A stretch of DNA of 64,000 bases from Streptomyces sp. LUP30 (GCF_001746365.1 NZ_MJAJ01000029.1:1-64000); one strand, 5' to 3'; positions 52,470 through 60,673 are shown, numbered from the stretch's first letter. Program-made: numbers and translations. The notes: a model not told the origin generated them from the letters alone.

Positions 52470-54411
52470 CACGCATCCCAGCACGACGGGCGCCGGTGGC
52501 GGCGCCGCGGCGGTCCGCCGCCTGCTCCTCGACAACGGCGCGCTCACCGCGCTGATCGTCCTCCTCATCGCCATGTCGGCGCTGTCGGGCGACTTCCTGA
52601 CCACGGACAACCTGCTCAACGTGGGCGTCCAGGCGGCCGTGACCGCCATCCTCGCCTTCGGCGTCACGTTCGTGATCGTCTCGGCGGGCATCGACCTGTC
52701 GGTCGGCTCGGTGGCCGCGCTGTCGGCGACCGTGCTGGCCTGGAGCGCCACGCAGCACGGCGTCCCGGTGGTCATAGCGCTGCTCCTGGCCGTCGCCACC
52801 GGCATCGTCGCCGGTCTGGTGAACGGTTTCCTCATCGCCTACGGCAAACTGCCGCCGTTCATCGCGACGCTCGCGATGCTCTCGGTCGCCCGCGGTCTGT
52901 CCCTGGTGATCTCCGAGGGCTCGCCGATCGCCTTCCCCGACTCCGTCTCGCACCTCGGCGACACGCTCGGCGGCTGGCTGCCGGTTCCGGTGCTCGTCAT
53001 GGTCGTGATGGGGCTGATCGCCGCGTTCGTGCTCGGCCGCACCTACATCGGACGTTCGATGTACGCCATCGGCGGCAACGAGGAGGCCGCCCGGCTCTCG
53101 GGGCTGCGGGTGAAGCGGCAGAAGCTCGCCATCTACGCCCTGTCCGGCGTCTTCGCGGCCGCCGCGGGCGTCGTGCTCGCCTCCCGGCTGTCGTCCGCGC
53201 AGCCGCAGGCCGCCGACGGCTACGAGCTGGACGCCATCGCCGCGGTCGTCATCGGCGGCGCCTCCCTCGCCGGCGGCACCGGCAAGGCCTCGGGCACCCT
53301 GATCGGCGCGCTGATCCTGGCGGTGCTGCGCAACGGGCTGAACCTGCTGTCCGTCTCCGCGTTCTGGCAGCAGGTCGTCATCGGCGTCGTCATCGCGCTG
53401 GCGGTGCTGCTGGACACCTTGCGCCGCAAGGCGGGCGCGACCCCCGCGGCGGCCGGGGCGGGCAGCGGCGGCAAGGGCCGGCAGGCGGCGACGTACGGTC
53501 TCGCGGCCGTCGTCACCGTGGCGGTCGTCGGCGCGACCTCCTTCCTGCACGGCGGGAACTCCCCGAGCGCGAACCCGAGGATCGGCCTGGCGCTGTCCAC
53601 CCTGAACAACCCGTTCTTCGTGCAGATCCAGTCCGGCGCGAAGGCCGAGGCGAAGAAGCTGGGCGTTGACCTGACGGTCACCGACGCGCAGAACGACGCC
53701 TCGCAGCAGGCCAACCAGCTGCAGAACTTCACCAGTTCCGGCTACGACTCGATCATCGTCAACCCGGTGGACTCGGACGCGGCGAGCAACGCGGTGAAGG
53801 CCGCCGACAAGGCGAAGATCCCGGTCGTCGCCGTCGACCGGGGCGTCAACAAGGCCCCGGTGGACGCGCTGGTCGCCTCCGACAACGTGGCGGGCGGTGA
53901 ACTGGCCGCGAAGACGGTCGCCGAGAAGCTGGGCGGCACCGGAAAGATCGTGATCCTCCAGGGCCAGGCCGGTACCTCCGCCGCCCGGGAGCGCGCGGCG
54001 GGCTTCGCCGAGGGCCTCAAGGCCTACCCCGGCATCCAGGTGCTCGCCCAGCAGCCGGCCGACTTCGACCGCACCAAGGGACTCGACGTGATGTCGAACC
54101 TGCTCCAGGCGCACCCGGACGTCCAGGGCGTCATCGCCGCCAACGACGAGATGGCGCTCGGCGCGATCAAGGCGCTGGGCTCCAAGGCCGGCAAGTCCGT
54201 CCAGGTCGTCGGCTTCGACGGCACGCCGGACGGCCTCAAGGCCGTCGAACAGGGCACGCTGTACGCGTCGGTGGCACAGCAGCCGTCCCAGCTGGGCAGG
54301 ATCGCCGTGGACAACGCGCTGAAGGCCCTGCGGGGCAAGAAGGTGGAGGAGACGGTGAAGGTGCCGGTGAAGGTGGTCACCGAGGCGAACGTGGCCGGGT
54401 TCAGCGGCTGA
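52459..54411 (+). CDS. Fused ribose ABC permease and substrate-binding protein (RbsC-RbsB)
   Basis: A 650-aa chain. Residues ~20-325 are a CUT2 permease with eight or more membrane segments (VIVSAGIDLSVGSVAALSATV; GRTYIGRSMYAIGGNEEAARLSGL; VVIGGASLAGGTGKASGTLIGAL). A Gly/Ala linker and one more membrane helix (~352-370: YGLAAVVTVAVVGATSFL) lead to a complete ribose-binding domain (~380-650: RIGLALSTLNNPFFVQIQSGAKAEAKKLG; VDRGVNKAPVDALVASDNVAGG; VIAANDEMALGAIKAL; VGFDGTPDGLKAVEQG). The binding domain is thus tethered by the last helix instead of a lipid. The GTG start at 52459 has GGAGG and overlaps rbsA. There is no frameshift and both parts look intact. Confidence 0.92.
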   Translation: MAADTHPSTTGAGGGAAAVRRLLLDNGALTALIVLLIAMSALSGDFLTTDNLLNVGVQAAVTAILAFGVTFVIVSAGIDLSVGSVAALSATVLAWSATQHGVPVVIALLLAVATGIVAGLVNGFLIAYGKLPPFIATLAMLSVARGLSLVISEGSPIAFPDSVSHLGDTLGGWLPVPVLVMVVMGLIAAFVLGRTYIGRSMYAIGGNEEAARLSGLRVKRQKLAIYALSGVFAAAAGVVLASRLSSAQPQAADGYELDAIAAVVIGGASLAGGTGKASGTLIGALILAVLRNGLNLLSVSAFWQQVVIGVVIALAVLLDTLRRKAGATPAAAGAGSGGKGRQAATYGLAAVVTVAVVGATSFLHGGNSPSANPRIGLALSTLNNPFFVQIQSGAKAEAKKLGVDLTVTDAQNDASQQANQLQNFTSSGYDSIIVNPVDSDAASNAVKAADKAKIPVVAVDRGVNKAPVDALVASDNVAGGELAAKTVAEKLGGTGKIVILQGQAGTSAARERAAGFAEGLKAYPGIQVLAQQPADFDRTKGLDVMSNLLQAHPDVQGVIAANDEMALGAIKALGSKAGKSVQVVGFDGTPDGLKAVEQGTLYASVAQQPSQLGRIAVDNALKALRGKKVEETVKVPVKVVTEANVAGFSG

Positions 54412-54423
54412 CATCGAACGGGA

Positions 54424-54455
54424 AGGCGGGCGGTCCTCGTACGGACCGCCCGCCT
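54424..54455 (+). terminator. Strong intra-operon hairpin between rbsCB and rbsK
   Basis: Perfect 13-bp stem AGGCGGGCGGTCC (54424-54436) and its complement (54443-54455) with loop TCGTAC, 12 bases after the stop. It may end part of the transcripts, stabilise the 3' end of the transporter message, or mark a separate rbsKD unit. Confidence 0.7.
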
Positions 54456-54482
54456 CACGTCACGTACCAGGGGAGTTCTTCC

Positions 54483-55391
54483 ATGTACGACTACGACCTG
54501 CTGGTCGTGGGGTCGGCCAACGCCGACCTGGTGATCGACGTCGAGCGCAGGCCGGCGGCCGGGGAGACGGTGCTCGGTTCCGACCTGGCCGTGCACCCCG
54601 GCGGCAAGGGGGCGAACCAGGCCGTCGCGGCCGCGCGCCTCGGGGCCCGTACCGCCCTGCTGGCCCGGGTCGGCGACGACGCCCACGGACGGCTGCTGCT
54701 CGACGCGCAGCGGGCGGCCGGGGTCGACACGGCGGGCGTGCTGACGGGCGGGGCGCCGACGGGCGTCGCGCTGATCACCGTCGACCCCTCGGGTGACAAC
54801 AGCATCGTGGTGTCGCCGGGCGCGAACGGCCGGCTGACCCCGGCGGACGTCCGTGCCGCGAGCGATCTCCTGCACGCCTCGCGGGTGGTGTCGGCGCAGC
54901 TGGAGATCCCGCTGGAGACGGTCGTGGCGGTCGCGGCGAGCCTCGGACCGGACAGCCGGTTCGTGCTCAACCCCTCCCCGCCGCGCCCGCTGCCCGTCGT
55001 GCTGCTCGCGGCCTGCGACCCGCTGATCGTCAACGAGCACGAGGCGAAGGTGATCCTCGGCGAGGCCGGCGGGACGGCCTCCGCTCCCGAGGACTGGGCG
55101 CGGCTCCTGCTCGCGAAGGGGCCGCGGTCGGTCGTCGTCACGCTGGGCGCGCAGGGTGCGCTGGTGGCGTCGGCGGACGGCGGCGTGCGGCGCGTCGCCC
55201 CCGTGAAGGTGGACGCCGTGGACACGACGGGCGCGGGCGACGCGTTCACCGCGGCGCTGGCCTGGCGGCTGGGCCGGGGCGCCTCGCTCGAGGAGGCGGC
55301 GGCGTACGCGGCCCGGGTGGGAGCGGTGTCCGTGACCCGGAAGGGCGCGCAGGAGTCGTTCCCGACCGCCGAGGAGGTCGACGCCCTGTGA
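54483..55391 (+). CDS. rbsK: Ribokinase
   Basis: A 302-aa PfkB-family kinase that phosphorylates ribose at O5. Features are the N-terminal VVGSANADLVIDVERRPAAGETVLGSD, the substrate-side GGKGANQAVAAARLG, NPSPPRPLP, NEHEAKVILG, VVTLGAQGALV and the catalytic DTTGAGDAFTAALAW. The ATG at 54483 has AGGGGAG upstream. The stop overlaps rbsD (GTGA). Complete, typical length. Confidence 0.94.
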   Translation: MYDYDLLVVGSANADLVIDVERRPAAGETVLGSDLAVHPGGKGANQAVAAARLGARTALLARVGDDAHGRLLLDAQRAAGVDTAGVLTGGAPTGVALITVDPSGDNSIVVSPGANGRLTPADVRAASDLLHASRVVSAQLEIPLETVVAVAASLGPDSRFVLNPSPPRPLPVVLLAACDPLIVNEHEAKVILGEAGGTASAPEDWARLLLAKGPRSVVVTLGAQGALVASADGGVRRVAPVKVDAVDTTGAGDAFTAALAWRLGRGASLEEAAAYAARVGAVSVTRKGAQESFPTAEEVDAL

Positions 55392-55777
55392 AGAAGGCGG
55401 GGATACTCAACCGTCATCTCGCCGGCGCGCTCGCCGAGTTGGGACACGGCGACGGGGTGCTGGTGTGCGACGCGGGCATGCCGATACCGGACGGGCCGCG
55501 CGTGGTCGACCTCGCCTTCCGGGCGGGCGTGCCGTCGTTCGAGGAGGTCGTCGACGGACTGCTCGCCGAGCTGGTGGTGGAGGGGGCCACGGCGGCGGAC
55601 GAGGTCCGGGAGGCCAACCCTTCGGCCGCCGGACTCCTCGCGGGCCGCTTCCCCTCCCTGACCTACGTCTCGCACGAGCGGCTGAAGGAACTGTCGGCGG
55701 GAGCACGGCTGGTGGTCCGCACGGGCGAGGCACGGCCTTACGCGAACGTGCTGTTGAGGTGCGGGGTGTTCTTCTGA
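55388..55777 (+). CDS. rbsD: D-ribose pyranase RbsD
   Basis: A 129-aa enzyme converting beta-pyranose to furanose ribose for RbsK. It starts VKKAGILNRHLAGALAELGHGD with the catalytic His at position 20. It shows CDAGMPIPDGPRVVDLAF, a conserved Arg/Lys-containing middle, and the family-typical end GEARPYANVLLRCGVFF. The GTG start lies in the rbsK stop, so translation is coupled. It is the last gene of the operon. No clear hairpin follows within 50 bases. Confidence 0.93.
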   Translation: MKKAGILNRHLAGALAELGHGDGVLVCDAGMPIPDGPRVVDLAFRAGVPSFEEVVDGLLAELVVEGATAADEVREANPSAAGLLAGRFPSLTYVSHERLKELSAGARLVVRTGEARPYANVLLRCGVFF

Positions 55778-55793
55778 GGCGTGCGCCGGGGCG

Positions 55794-55960
55794 GCGGCTC
55801 GCGCCGGGGGGCCCGCACTCGACGACGCCGGAACGGTGCCGGAGCGGGTGGGACGCGGCCCCGGAGCAGCGCCGGAGCAGCCCGCCGGAGCGGTGCCGGT
55901 GTCGTCCGCCGGAGCGATGCGGAAGCGGTGCGGAAGCGGTGCAGGTGTCGTCCCGGATAT
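55794..55960. repeat. Degenerate GC-rich repeats after rbsD
   Basis: Multiple imperfect copies of GCCGGAGC(A/G)-type units. A longer pair, GGTGCCGGTGTCGTCC (55890-55905) and GGTGCAGGTGTCGTCC (55938-55953), differs by one base. Non-coding; part of the 290-base gap between the ribose operon and the type VII locus. Confidence 0.55.
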
Positions 55961-55989
55961 GTCCGGATCAGGTCACATCGGGATCTACG

Positions 55990-56007
55990 ACGTTGCGTCC
56001 GCAACGT
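55990..56007. promoter_or_regulatory. Operator-like palindrome upstream of the type VII locus
   Basis: ACGTTGCG-TC-CGCAACGT, perfect 8-bp arms, 60 bases before the first WXG100-like gene. This placement suits a repressor or activator of the whole secretion locus. Regulator unknown. Confidence 0.5.
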
Positions 56008-56067
56008 GTTGTGCGACAGCATGCTCGAACAGGTATGTGATGTGTGCGTGACGCACGGGGGTGACAC

Positions 56068-56400
56068 GTGAAGTTCGACATGGGATCCACGACCCTCTCG
56101 GATCTGGGCAAGAGCACGGTCGGTTCGAGCACCGACCTGGGCACGCTGATCCGTGGTCTCATCCAGGCGGCCGAGCCGCTGGAGGGCAAGTTCAACGGCT
56201 CCGGAAAGGTCGCCTTCGACTCGTTCAAGAGTCGTGCTGACGAAATCACCGCCGCGCTCAACGAATCGCTCGGCGGGATCCTCGAGGGCCAGAGCGGCAT
56301 GGACACCGCGTTCGCCGGCGGCGACACCGAGCAGCACGACAACGCCAACAAGAACATGGGCGCGGCCAACTTCGACGCGGCCCGCTTCGGCGCGCGCTAG
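56068..56400 (+). CDS. WXG100-like small protein (type VII secretion substrate/partner)
   Basis: A 110-aa helical protein without signal peptide. Two helical arms (DLGTLIRGLIQAAEPLEGKFNGSGKVAFDSFKSRADEITAALNESLGGILEGQSGMDTAF) join at an FNGSG turn, in the place where WXG100 proteins have W-x-G. The C-terminus is polar (TEQHDNANKNMGAANFDAARFGAR). The start is a GTG at 56068 behind GGGGGTG. Size, charge, lack of Cys and position as the first gene before EccD and the toxin argue for an EsxA/EsxB-type export partner. Confidence 0.75.
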   Translation: MKFDMGSTTLSDLGKSTVGSSTDLGTLIRGLIQAAEPLEGKFNGSGKVAFDSFKSRADEITAALNESLGGILEGQSGMDTAFAGGDTEQHDNANKNMGAANFDAARFGAR

Positions 56401-56446
56401 GCCTCGGTCCAGGGCGCAGGCAGACAACCACAGGGGGTTTGTGACG

Positions 56447-56758
56447 ATGGGTCAGAATCTGGACCGCCGCTCGTACGACACCGGCGCCTCGGGCGAGGTG
56501 CAGGGTGGGCTGCAGGGAATCGTCGGCCAGCTGGAGCGGGTGCTGGCCGACCGCGACAAGGCCGTGAAGGCCGCCATGGCCGACTTCCAGGCCGACGGGG
56601 TGTCCGAGGAGTACCACGGCAAGGAACTCCGCTGGAACCGGGCGGCCAACGAGGTGCGCAGCATCATCCAGCTGGTGCGCACCACGCTGGAGGACAACGA
56701 CGGGACGGCCCAGTCGACGATGGCGAAGGCACGGGCGGCGGTCGACAACATCGGCTGA
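56447..56758 (+). CDS. WXG100/ESAT-6-like small protein
   Basis: A 103-aa helical protein: GASGEVQGGLQGIVGQLERVLADRDKAVKAAMADFQADGVSEEYHGKELRWNRAANEVRSIIQLVRTTLEDN. It has two long amphipathic helices with a turn around FQADGVSEEYHGKELRW. I recall close relatives annotated as a pore-forming ESAT-6 family. The ATG at 56447 was chosen over a GTG at 56441 because the GGGGG ribosome site is at ideal distance (9 bases). It probably forms a dimer with the protein encoded just upstream (46-base gap) for recognition by the secretion ATPase. Confidence 0.78.
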   Translation: MGQNLDRRSYDTGASGEVQGGLQGIVGQLERVLADRDKAVKAAMADFQADGVSEEYHGKELRWNRAANEVRSIIQLVRTTLEDNDGTAQSTMAKARAAVDNIG

Positions 56759-56824
56759 CGCGCGGCGTCGACGGGGCGACGGCACACGGGAGTCACGGGT
56801 GTCACGGGAGTACGGGGAATCCAC

Positions 56825-57214
56825 ATGACGGGGTGGGACATCTCGCCGTCGGGCGTGCGACACGTCCTCACGGAGACGGCGAAGGCGGCCGAGGGCCTCT
56901 CGAACACCGGGAAGGCGCTGCAGGAGACCATGCCCAGCGCAGCCGGGTCCGCCGGCACGATCCAGCAGGGCGGCGTCGAGAAGAGCGGGGTCCAGGGACC
57001 GGTCGGCGGGGCGCTGGCCGAGTTCTTCACGGCCTACCAGGAGAAGCTGGCGTATGTCGCGGTGCGCACGTCGAACTCGCTCAACGGGGCGGCCACCGCG
57101 ACCAACGCCTACGTCAAGGGCGACCTGGACATGGCGGCGCAGGCCCAGGCGAACGCGCTGAAGGAGCCGAAGATCGACCTGCCGGGCACGGGCGGGCAGC
57201 AGGGGGGCAAGTGA
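56825..57214 (+). CDS. Small type VII-associated protein (possibly DUF6507)
   Basis: A 129-aa protein: MTGWDISPSGVRHVLTETAKAAEGLSNTGKALQETM, then GVQGPVGGALAEFFTAYQEKLAYVAVRTSNSLNGAATATNAYVKGDLDMAAQAQANALK. It has the helix-turn-helix hairpin look of ESX-1 secretion-associated (EspA/WXG-like) proteins, and the pattern YVKGDLDMA is close to the YxxxD/E export signal. I recall the family number DUF6507 but am not certain. Its stop overlaps the toxin gene start (GTGA). It is therefore a good candidate for a chaperone or targeting partner of that toxin. Confidence 0.72.
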   Translation: MTGWDISPSGVRHVLTETAKAAEGLSNTGKALQETMPSAAGSAGTIQQGGVEKSGVQGPVGGALAEFFTAYQEKLAYVAVRTSNSLNGAATATNAYVKGDLDMAAQAQANALKEPKIDLPGTGGQQGGK

Positions 57215-59793
57215 GCGCGGACCTCATCGACCCGCAGAACATTCCGCAGTTCACCGGTGACCTGGAACAACTGGGCACGGACTCGATGCTCCTGACCGCG
57301 GAGGCCCTCACCTTCCGCCAGTCGGGGTCGGACGTGCACACCCGCTTCCAGGGGCTGTCGGCCTGCTACTCGGCCCCGGAGGCCGACCAGTTGTTCGCCA
57401 CGACCGCGCCGGTGGCCGCCAAGGCGGACGAGTTCGCCGACGACCTGGAGAAGGTGGCGGCCGCCCTCAGCTCGTACGAGACCGAGGTCCAGCCGCTCGT
57501 GGCCAGGCTGAAGAGCCTCAAGCAGCGTGCGGAGACCTTCCGGCACGACATCGCGGGCGACGACCACTGGCGTGAGGACGACGACAACGTCCAGCTCAAC
57601 AACGACCTGGTGCACGACGTCACGGCCGCCACGACCGCGTTCTGGCAGGCGGAGATCACCTGCCACAACAAGATCACCGCGCTGGTGGGCGGGACGACGC
57701 TGATCCTCGAGGACGGCGCGCAGAAGCGGTTGCTGAAACGCGGCACCAGCACGTACGGCTTCACCGCCGACCTGCTGAACCAGTCCGAGGAACTGCCCTG
57801 GGGCAAGACCGTGGAGAAGGAACGGCACGGTCTGGACTGGCTGGGCCACCAGGTGCTCGACTTCGGCAAGGGCTTCTTCGTCGACGGCGTATGGGGCACG
57901 ATCCAGGGCCTCGGCACCTTCGTCGGCGTCGACGGATGGGACGCTGCGGGCGAGGCCTGGACGGGACTCGGCAAGCTCGCGACGGGCCTGGCCATCACCA
58001 TGACCCCGATCGCCGGCAGCCTGTACTGGACGATGCCCGAGGACAAGCTGCCCGGGTATCTGCGCGAGACCCGCGACACGGTCAAGGAGGCGGGCAAGGC
58101 GCTGGTGGCGTGGGACGAGTGGGGCAAGAACCCCGCCCGGGCCGGCGGCGCGGTCACCTTCAACGTCCTGACCACGATCTTCACCGGCGGCGCCGGTACG
58201 GCGGCGAAGGGCGGGGCGGTGGCCCGCACGCTCGCCGTGCTCGGCAAGACCGGGCGGCTGGTCGACCCGATGACGTACCTCGGCAAGGCCGCGAAGTTCG
58301 GCACGGTCAAGGTCGCCGACGTGTTCGCCGGCCTGCGGGGCGTCCACGCGGGCGCCTACGACGACCTGCTCTCCGGAGCGGGACGTGTCCAGCCGGACGG
58401 CAGCGTGCTGCGGATCGCCGACGAGCTCCCGGTGATCCACGACAACGTCGTGCAGTGGCCGGACGGAACCCGCCTGAACCTGGACGACGGCTCGGTCGTC
58501 CGCCCGGACGGGACGGCGGCCCCGGCAAAGGTCGAACTGTCCTCGGCAGACCGGGACTTGCTGCGGCAGACGCTGCCGCACGACGAGGGGGCGCTGGTCG
58601 GGGCGGGCGACAGGGCGGGCGCACATGTCGCCGGAGACACGGCGGGTCATGTCGGCGGCGACGCGACGCCTCGGGGCGGCGGGCACACGACACCGACGGC
58701 GCACGCCACCGACCACGCGGGTGGCGGCCGGGGCACCGACACGGCGCCTGCGCGCGACACCGGCGGACACGCGACGGGAGGCGACCACGGTCACACGGGC
58801 GGCGGCGCGGACGGCGGACACGTTCCCGCCCAGCACGGCGGGACCGGCGGCGGCCACGGAGGCGGTCACGGCGGGAACGGATCGCCGTCCGGCGGTCACA
58901 ACCCGCTGGAGCACGAGCGCGAGATCATGCGCCGGCAGGTCGAGCGGGCCAACAACGACCCCCAGTGGTTCAAGGACCACTACCGCGAGAACGGCTACCG
59001 CCTGTCGACCAAGGCCAAGGGGGGTTACGGCCAAGTCGTACCCCAGCTCGTACGCAATCCGTTCGCGCCGCCCGAGTGGATCGCGGCCAGCGACATGCCA
59101 CCGGCGATCAAAGAGCACTACGTGCACAAGGATCCCGTGGTGGGCAACCGCTCGGACCTCTCCCCCGAGGCCCTGCACCACCTCGACGACCAGGCGGCGA
59201 AGCGGCACGCGGCCGTCACGGCCGACAACGCCGCCGAAGGCCGGCTCAAGGCTGCCGAGGAGGCGTACACCGCGCATCGCACGGACGTGACGGCCGCCGC
59301 CAGGGACCACGCCAACGCGGCCCACAAGCCGCTCCACGCCGACGCGAACCGGCAGGGCGAACTGCTCGGCGAGGACGCCGCCGAGCACCACGCCATACCC
59401 GAGCACTACGAGGGCGCGGTGCGCCTGGACGACGGGGCGTTCGGCAACAACCGGTTCGACCAGGTGTACCGGGCCCAGGACGGCCGGTACGTCGTCGTCG
59501 AGGCCAAGGGTTCCACGAAGGCCGACCTCGGCGTGCGCAAGGGGCACAGCGGGCGATTGGTGACCCAGGGGACGCGGGAGTACTTCGAGACCATCCTTGA
59601 CGAGATGAAGAACAGAGCCAACAGAAACGAAAAGAAGGGTCTGTTCGCAGAGGCCGCTGCCGAGCGCGCTCTGAGGAACGACCTCAAGGAAGCTCTTAAG
59701 ACCGGCAAAGTGGACTATGTCCTGGTCAAGGCAGATTTCAACGGGCCCACATACGCTGGGTACCAGATGAAGCAGTTCGACCTCACGAAATGA
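57211..59793 (+). CDS. Large polymorphic toxin with WXG100/LXG-like N-terminus and PD-(D/E)xK nuclease-like C-terminus
   Basis: An 860-aa protein in modules: residues ~1-150 helical, LXG/WXG-like (FTGDLEQLGTDSMLLTAEAL ... VARLKSLKQRAETFRHD); ~180-420 a hydrophobic/amphipathic trafficking region (GLDWLGHQVLDFGKGFFVDGVWGTIQGLG; AGGAVTFNVLTTIFTGGAGTAAK); ~466-565 a Gly/His/Thr-rich hinge; ~570-720 a charged helical region; and a C-terminal module with D750 (NRFDQVY) and E764-A-K766 (VVVEAKGS), the D...ExK core of restriction-endonuclease-fold nucleases. The predicted role is export by the type VII machine and DNA or RNA cleavage in rivals. The last ~70 codons use AGA, GAA and CTT, unlike the rest. 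It is followed 10 bases later by an immunity-type gene. Confidence 0.82.
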   Translation: MSADLIDPQNIPQFTGDLEQLGTDSMLLTAEALTFRQSGSDVHTRFQGLSACYSAPEADQLFATTAPVAAKADEFADDLEKVAAALSSYETEVQPLVARLKSLKQRAETFRHDIAGDDHWREDDDNVQLNNDLVHDVTAATTAFWQAEITCHNKITALVGGTTLILEDGAQKRLLKRGTSTYGFTADLLNQSEELPWGKTVEKERHGLDWLGHQVLDFGKGFFVDGVWGTIQGLGTFVGVDGWDAAGEAWTGLGKLATGLAITMTPIAGSLYWTMPEDKLPGYLRETRDTVKEAGKALVAWDEWGKNPARAGGAVTFNVLTTIFTGGAGTAAKGGAVARTLAVLGKTGRLVDPMTYLGKAAKFGTVKVADVFAGLRGVHAGAYDDLLSGAGRVQPDGSVLRIADELPVIHDNVVQWPDGTRLNLDDGSVVRPDGTAAPAKVELSSADRDLLRQTLPHDEGALVGAGDRAGAHVAGDTAGHVGGDATPRGGGHTTPTAHATDHAGGGRGTDTAPARDTGGHATGGDHGHTGGGADGGHVPAQHGGTGGGHGGGHGGNGSPSGGHNPLEHEREIMRRQVERANNDPQWFKDHYRENGYRLSTKAKGGYGQVVPQLVRNPFAPPEWIAASDMPPAIKEHYVHKDPVVGNRSDLSPEALHHLDDQAAKRHAAVTADNAAEGRLKAAEEAYTAHRTDVTAAARDHANAAHKPLHADANRQGELLGEDAAEHHAIPEHYEGAVRLDDGAFGNNRFDQVYRAQDGRYVVVEAKGSTKADLGVRKGHSGRLVTQGTREYFETILDEMKNRANRNEKKGLFAEAAAERALRNDLKEALKTGKVDYVLVKADFNGPTYAGYQMKQFDLTK

Positions 59794-59803
59794 GAAGCGG
59801 TCC

Positions 59804-60673
59804 GTGCCCACGAAGATCTCTCGACCTCCGACGGAAATCGGCCACCCCGAACCTGCCAGGTTCCGGGCAGAGCTCAACGAGCGCCTGAGCAAGGAACTCG
59901 AGGAGTTGTCGGAGTGGCCGCAGGGCTTCGGCATGGCCTTCAGGAGCGCCTTGAGCACGGCCAAGCTCCAGTGTTCCCTGGACCCCACCGCCGAGATGCT
60001 CGAGACCTGGGAGGCATGGGTCATGGCCATGCAGGTCGGGTCGGCTCTGTTCGCCTCGGCGACCGCTCCCGAGGGTTCCACCGTCGAGTGCATGATCGCT
60101 CATGAGGTCCGGACGATCCCCGCCGTGGGGCCCACCCACTTCACGGACGCCGGGACCTGGCTGGACGCCTTCTGGCTGGCCGTGGTGTGCCGGGACCAGG
60201 CGCGGATGACGGCGTTGTGCCAGGTGCCGATCGAGACGCTGCGGGCCTCCGGGGCCGTGTTCGAGGAGTACATCTACCACTGGGTGGACGCCCTCCAGAC
60301 GTACTGGCTGGAACGGCCGGGCCTCGGGGACAAGCTGGTCGCCGCGTTCGACGGAACCGACCCGGACCGGCTGCGGATCGTGGACCGGGAGCTGATGCTC
60401 AAGGTCCTGTTCCCGCCGCTCAACCTCTTCCACCGGTTCGTCGCCCAGGACCCGGTCAAGTTCAACGAGGCACTCGTCCGCGCGCTCGAACTGCACAAGG
60501 AGTACTGGACCGCCGACCCGGAACGCGAGGAGTCCGGCGACGGTGACGTGCCTCTCGCCATCCTCGCGATCACCTGCCTCGCGTACGACGCCGGCCGCCC
60601 GATCGACGTCGAGTCCGAGTACCTTCCCGAGCACTTGCTCAAGCGCAGTTGGCTCGGCGAGTTCCCGACGTGA
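59804..60673 (+). CDS. Immunity protein, Imm49 family
   Basis: A 289-aa soluble all-alpha protein: TVECMIAHEVRTIPAVGPTHFTDAGTWLDAFWLAVVCRDQARMTALCQVP, EEYIYHWVDALQTYWLERPGL, and the ending LAITCLAYDAGRPIDVESEYLPEHLLKRSWLGEFPT, which I recognise as the Imm49 pattern. Imm49 proteins are encoded beside polymorphic toxins and protect the producer by binding the toxin domain. It starts at a GTG 10 bases after the toxin stop, behind GAAGCGG. The first ~20 codons share the less GC-rich base use of the toxin tip, as if both arrived together. Confidence 0.82.
   Translation: MPTKISRPPTEIGHPEPARFRAELNERLSKELEELSEWPQGFGMAFRSALSTAKLQCSLDPTAEMLETWEAWVMAMQVGSALFASATAPEGSTVECMIAHEVRTIPAVGPTHFTDAGTWLDAFWLAVVCRDQARMTALCQVPIETLRASGAVFEEYIYHWVDALQTYWLERPGLGDKLVAAFDGTDPDRLRIVDRELMLKVLFPPLNLFHRFVAQDPVKFNEALVRALELHKEYWTADPEREESGDGDVPLAILAITCLAYDAGRPIDVESEYLPEHLLKRSWLGEFPT

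Noticed and set aside
57109..60093. 994-codon minus-strand open frame opposite the toxin gene
   Set aside because: Long only because stops are rare in GC-rich antisense frames. The plus strand holds coherent domains and overlapping starts.
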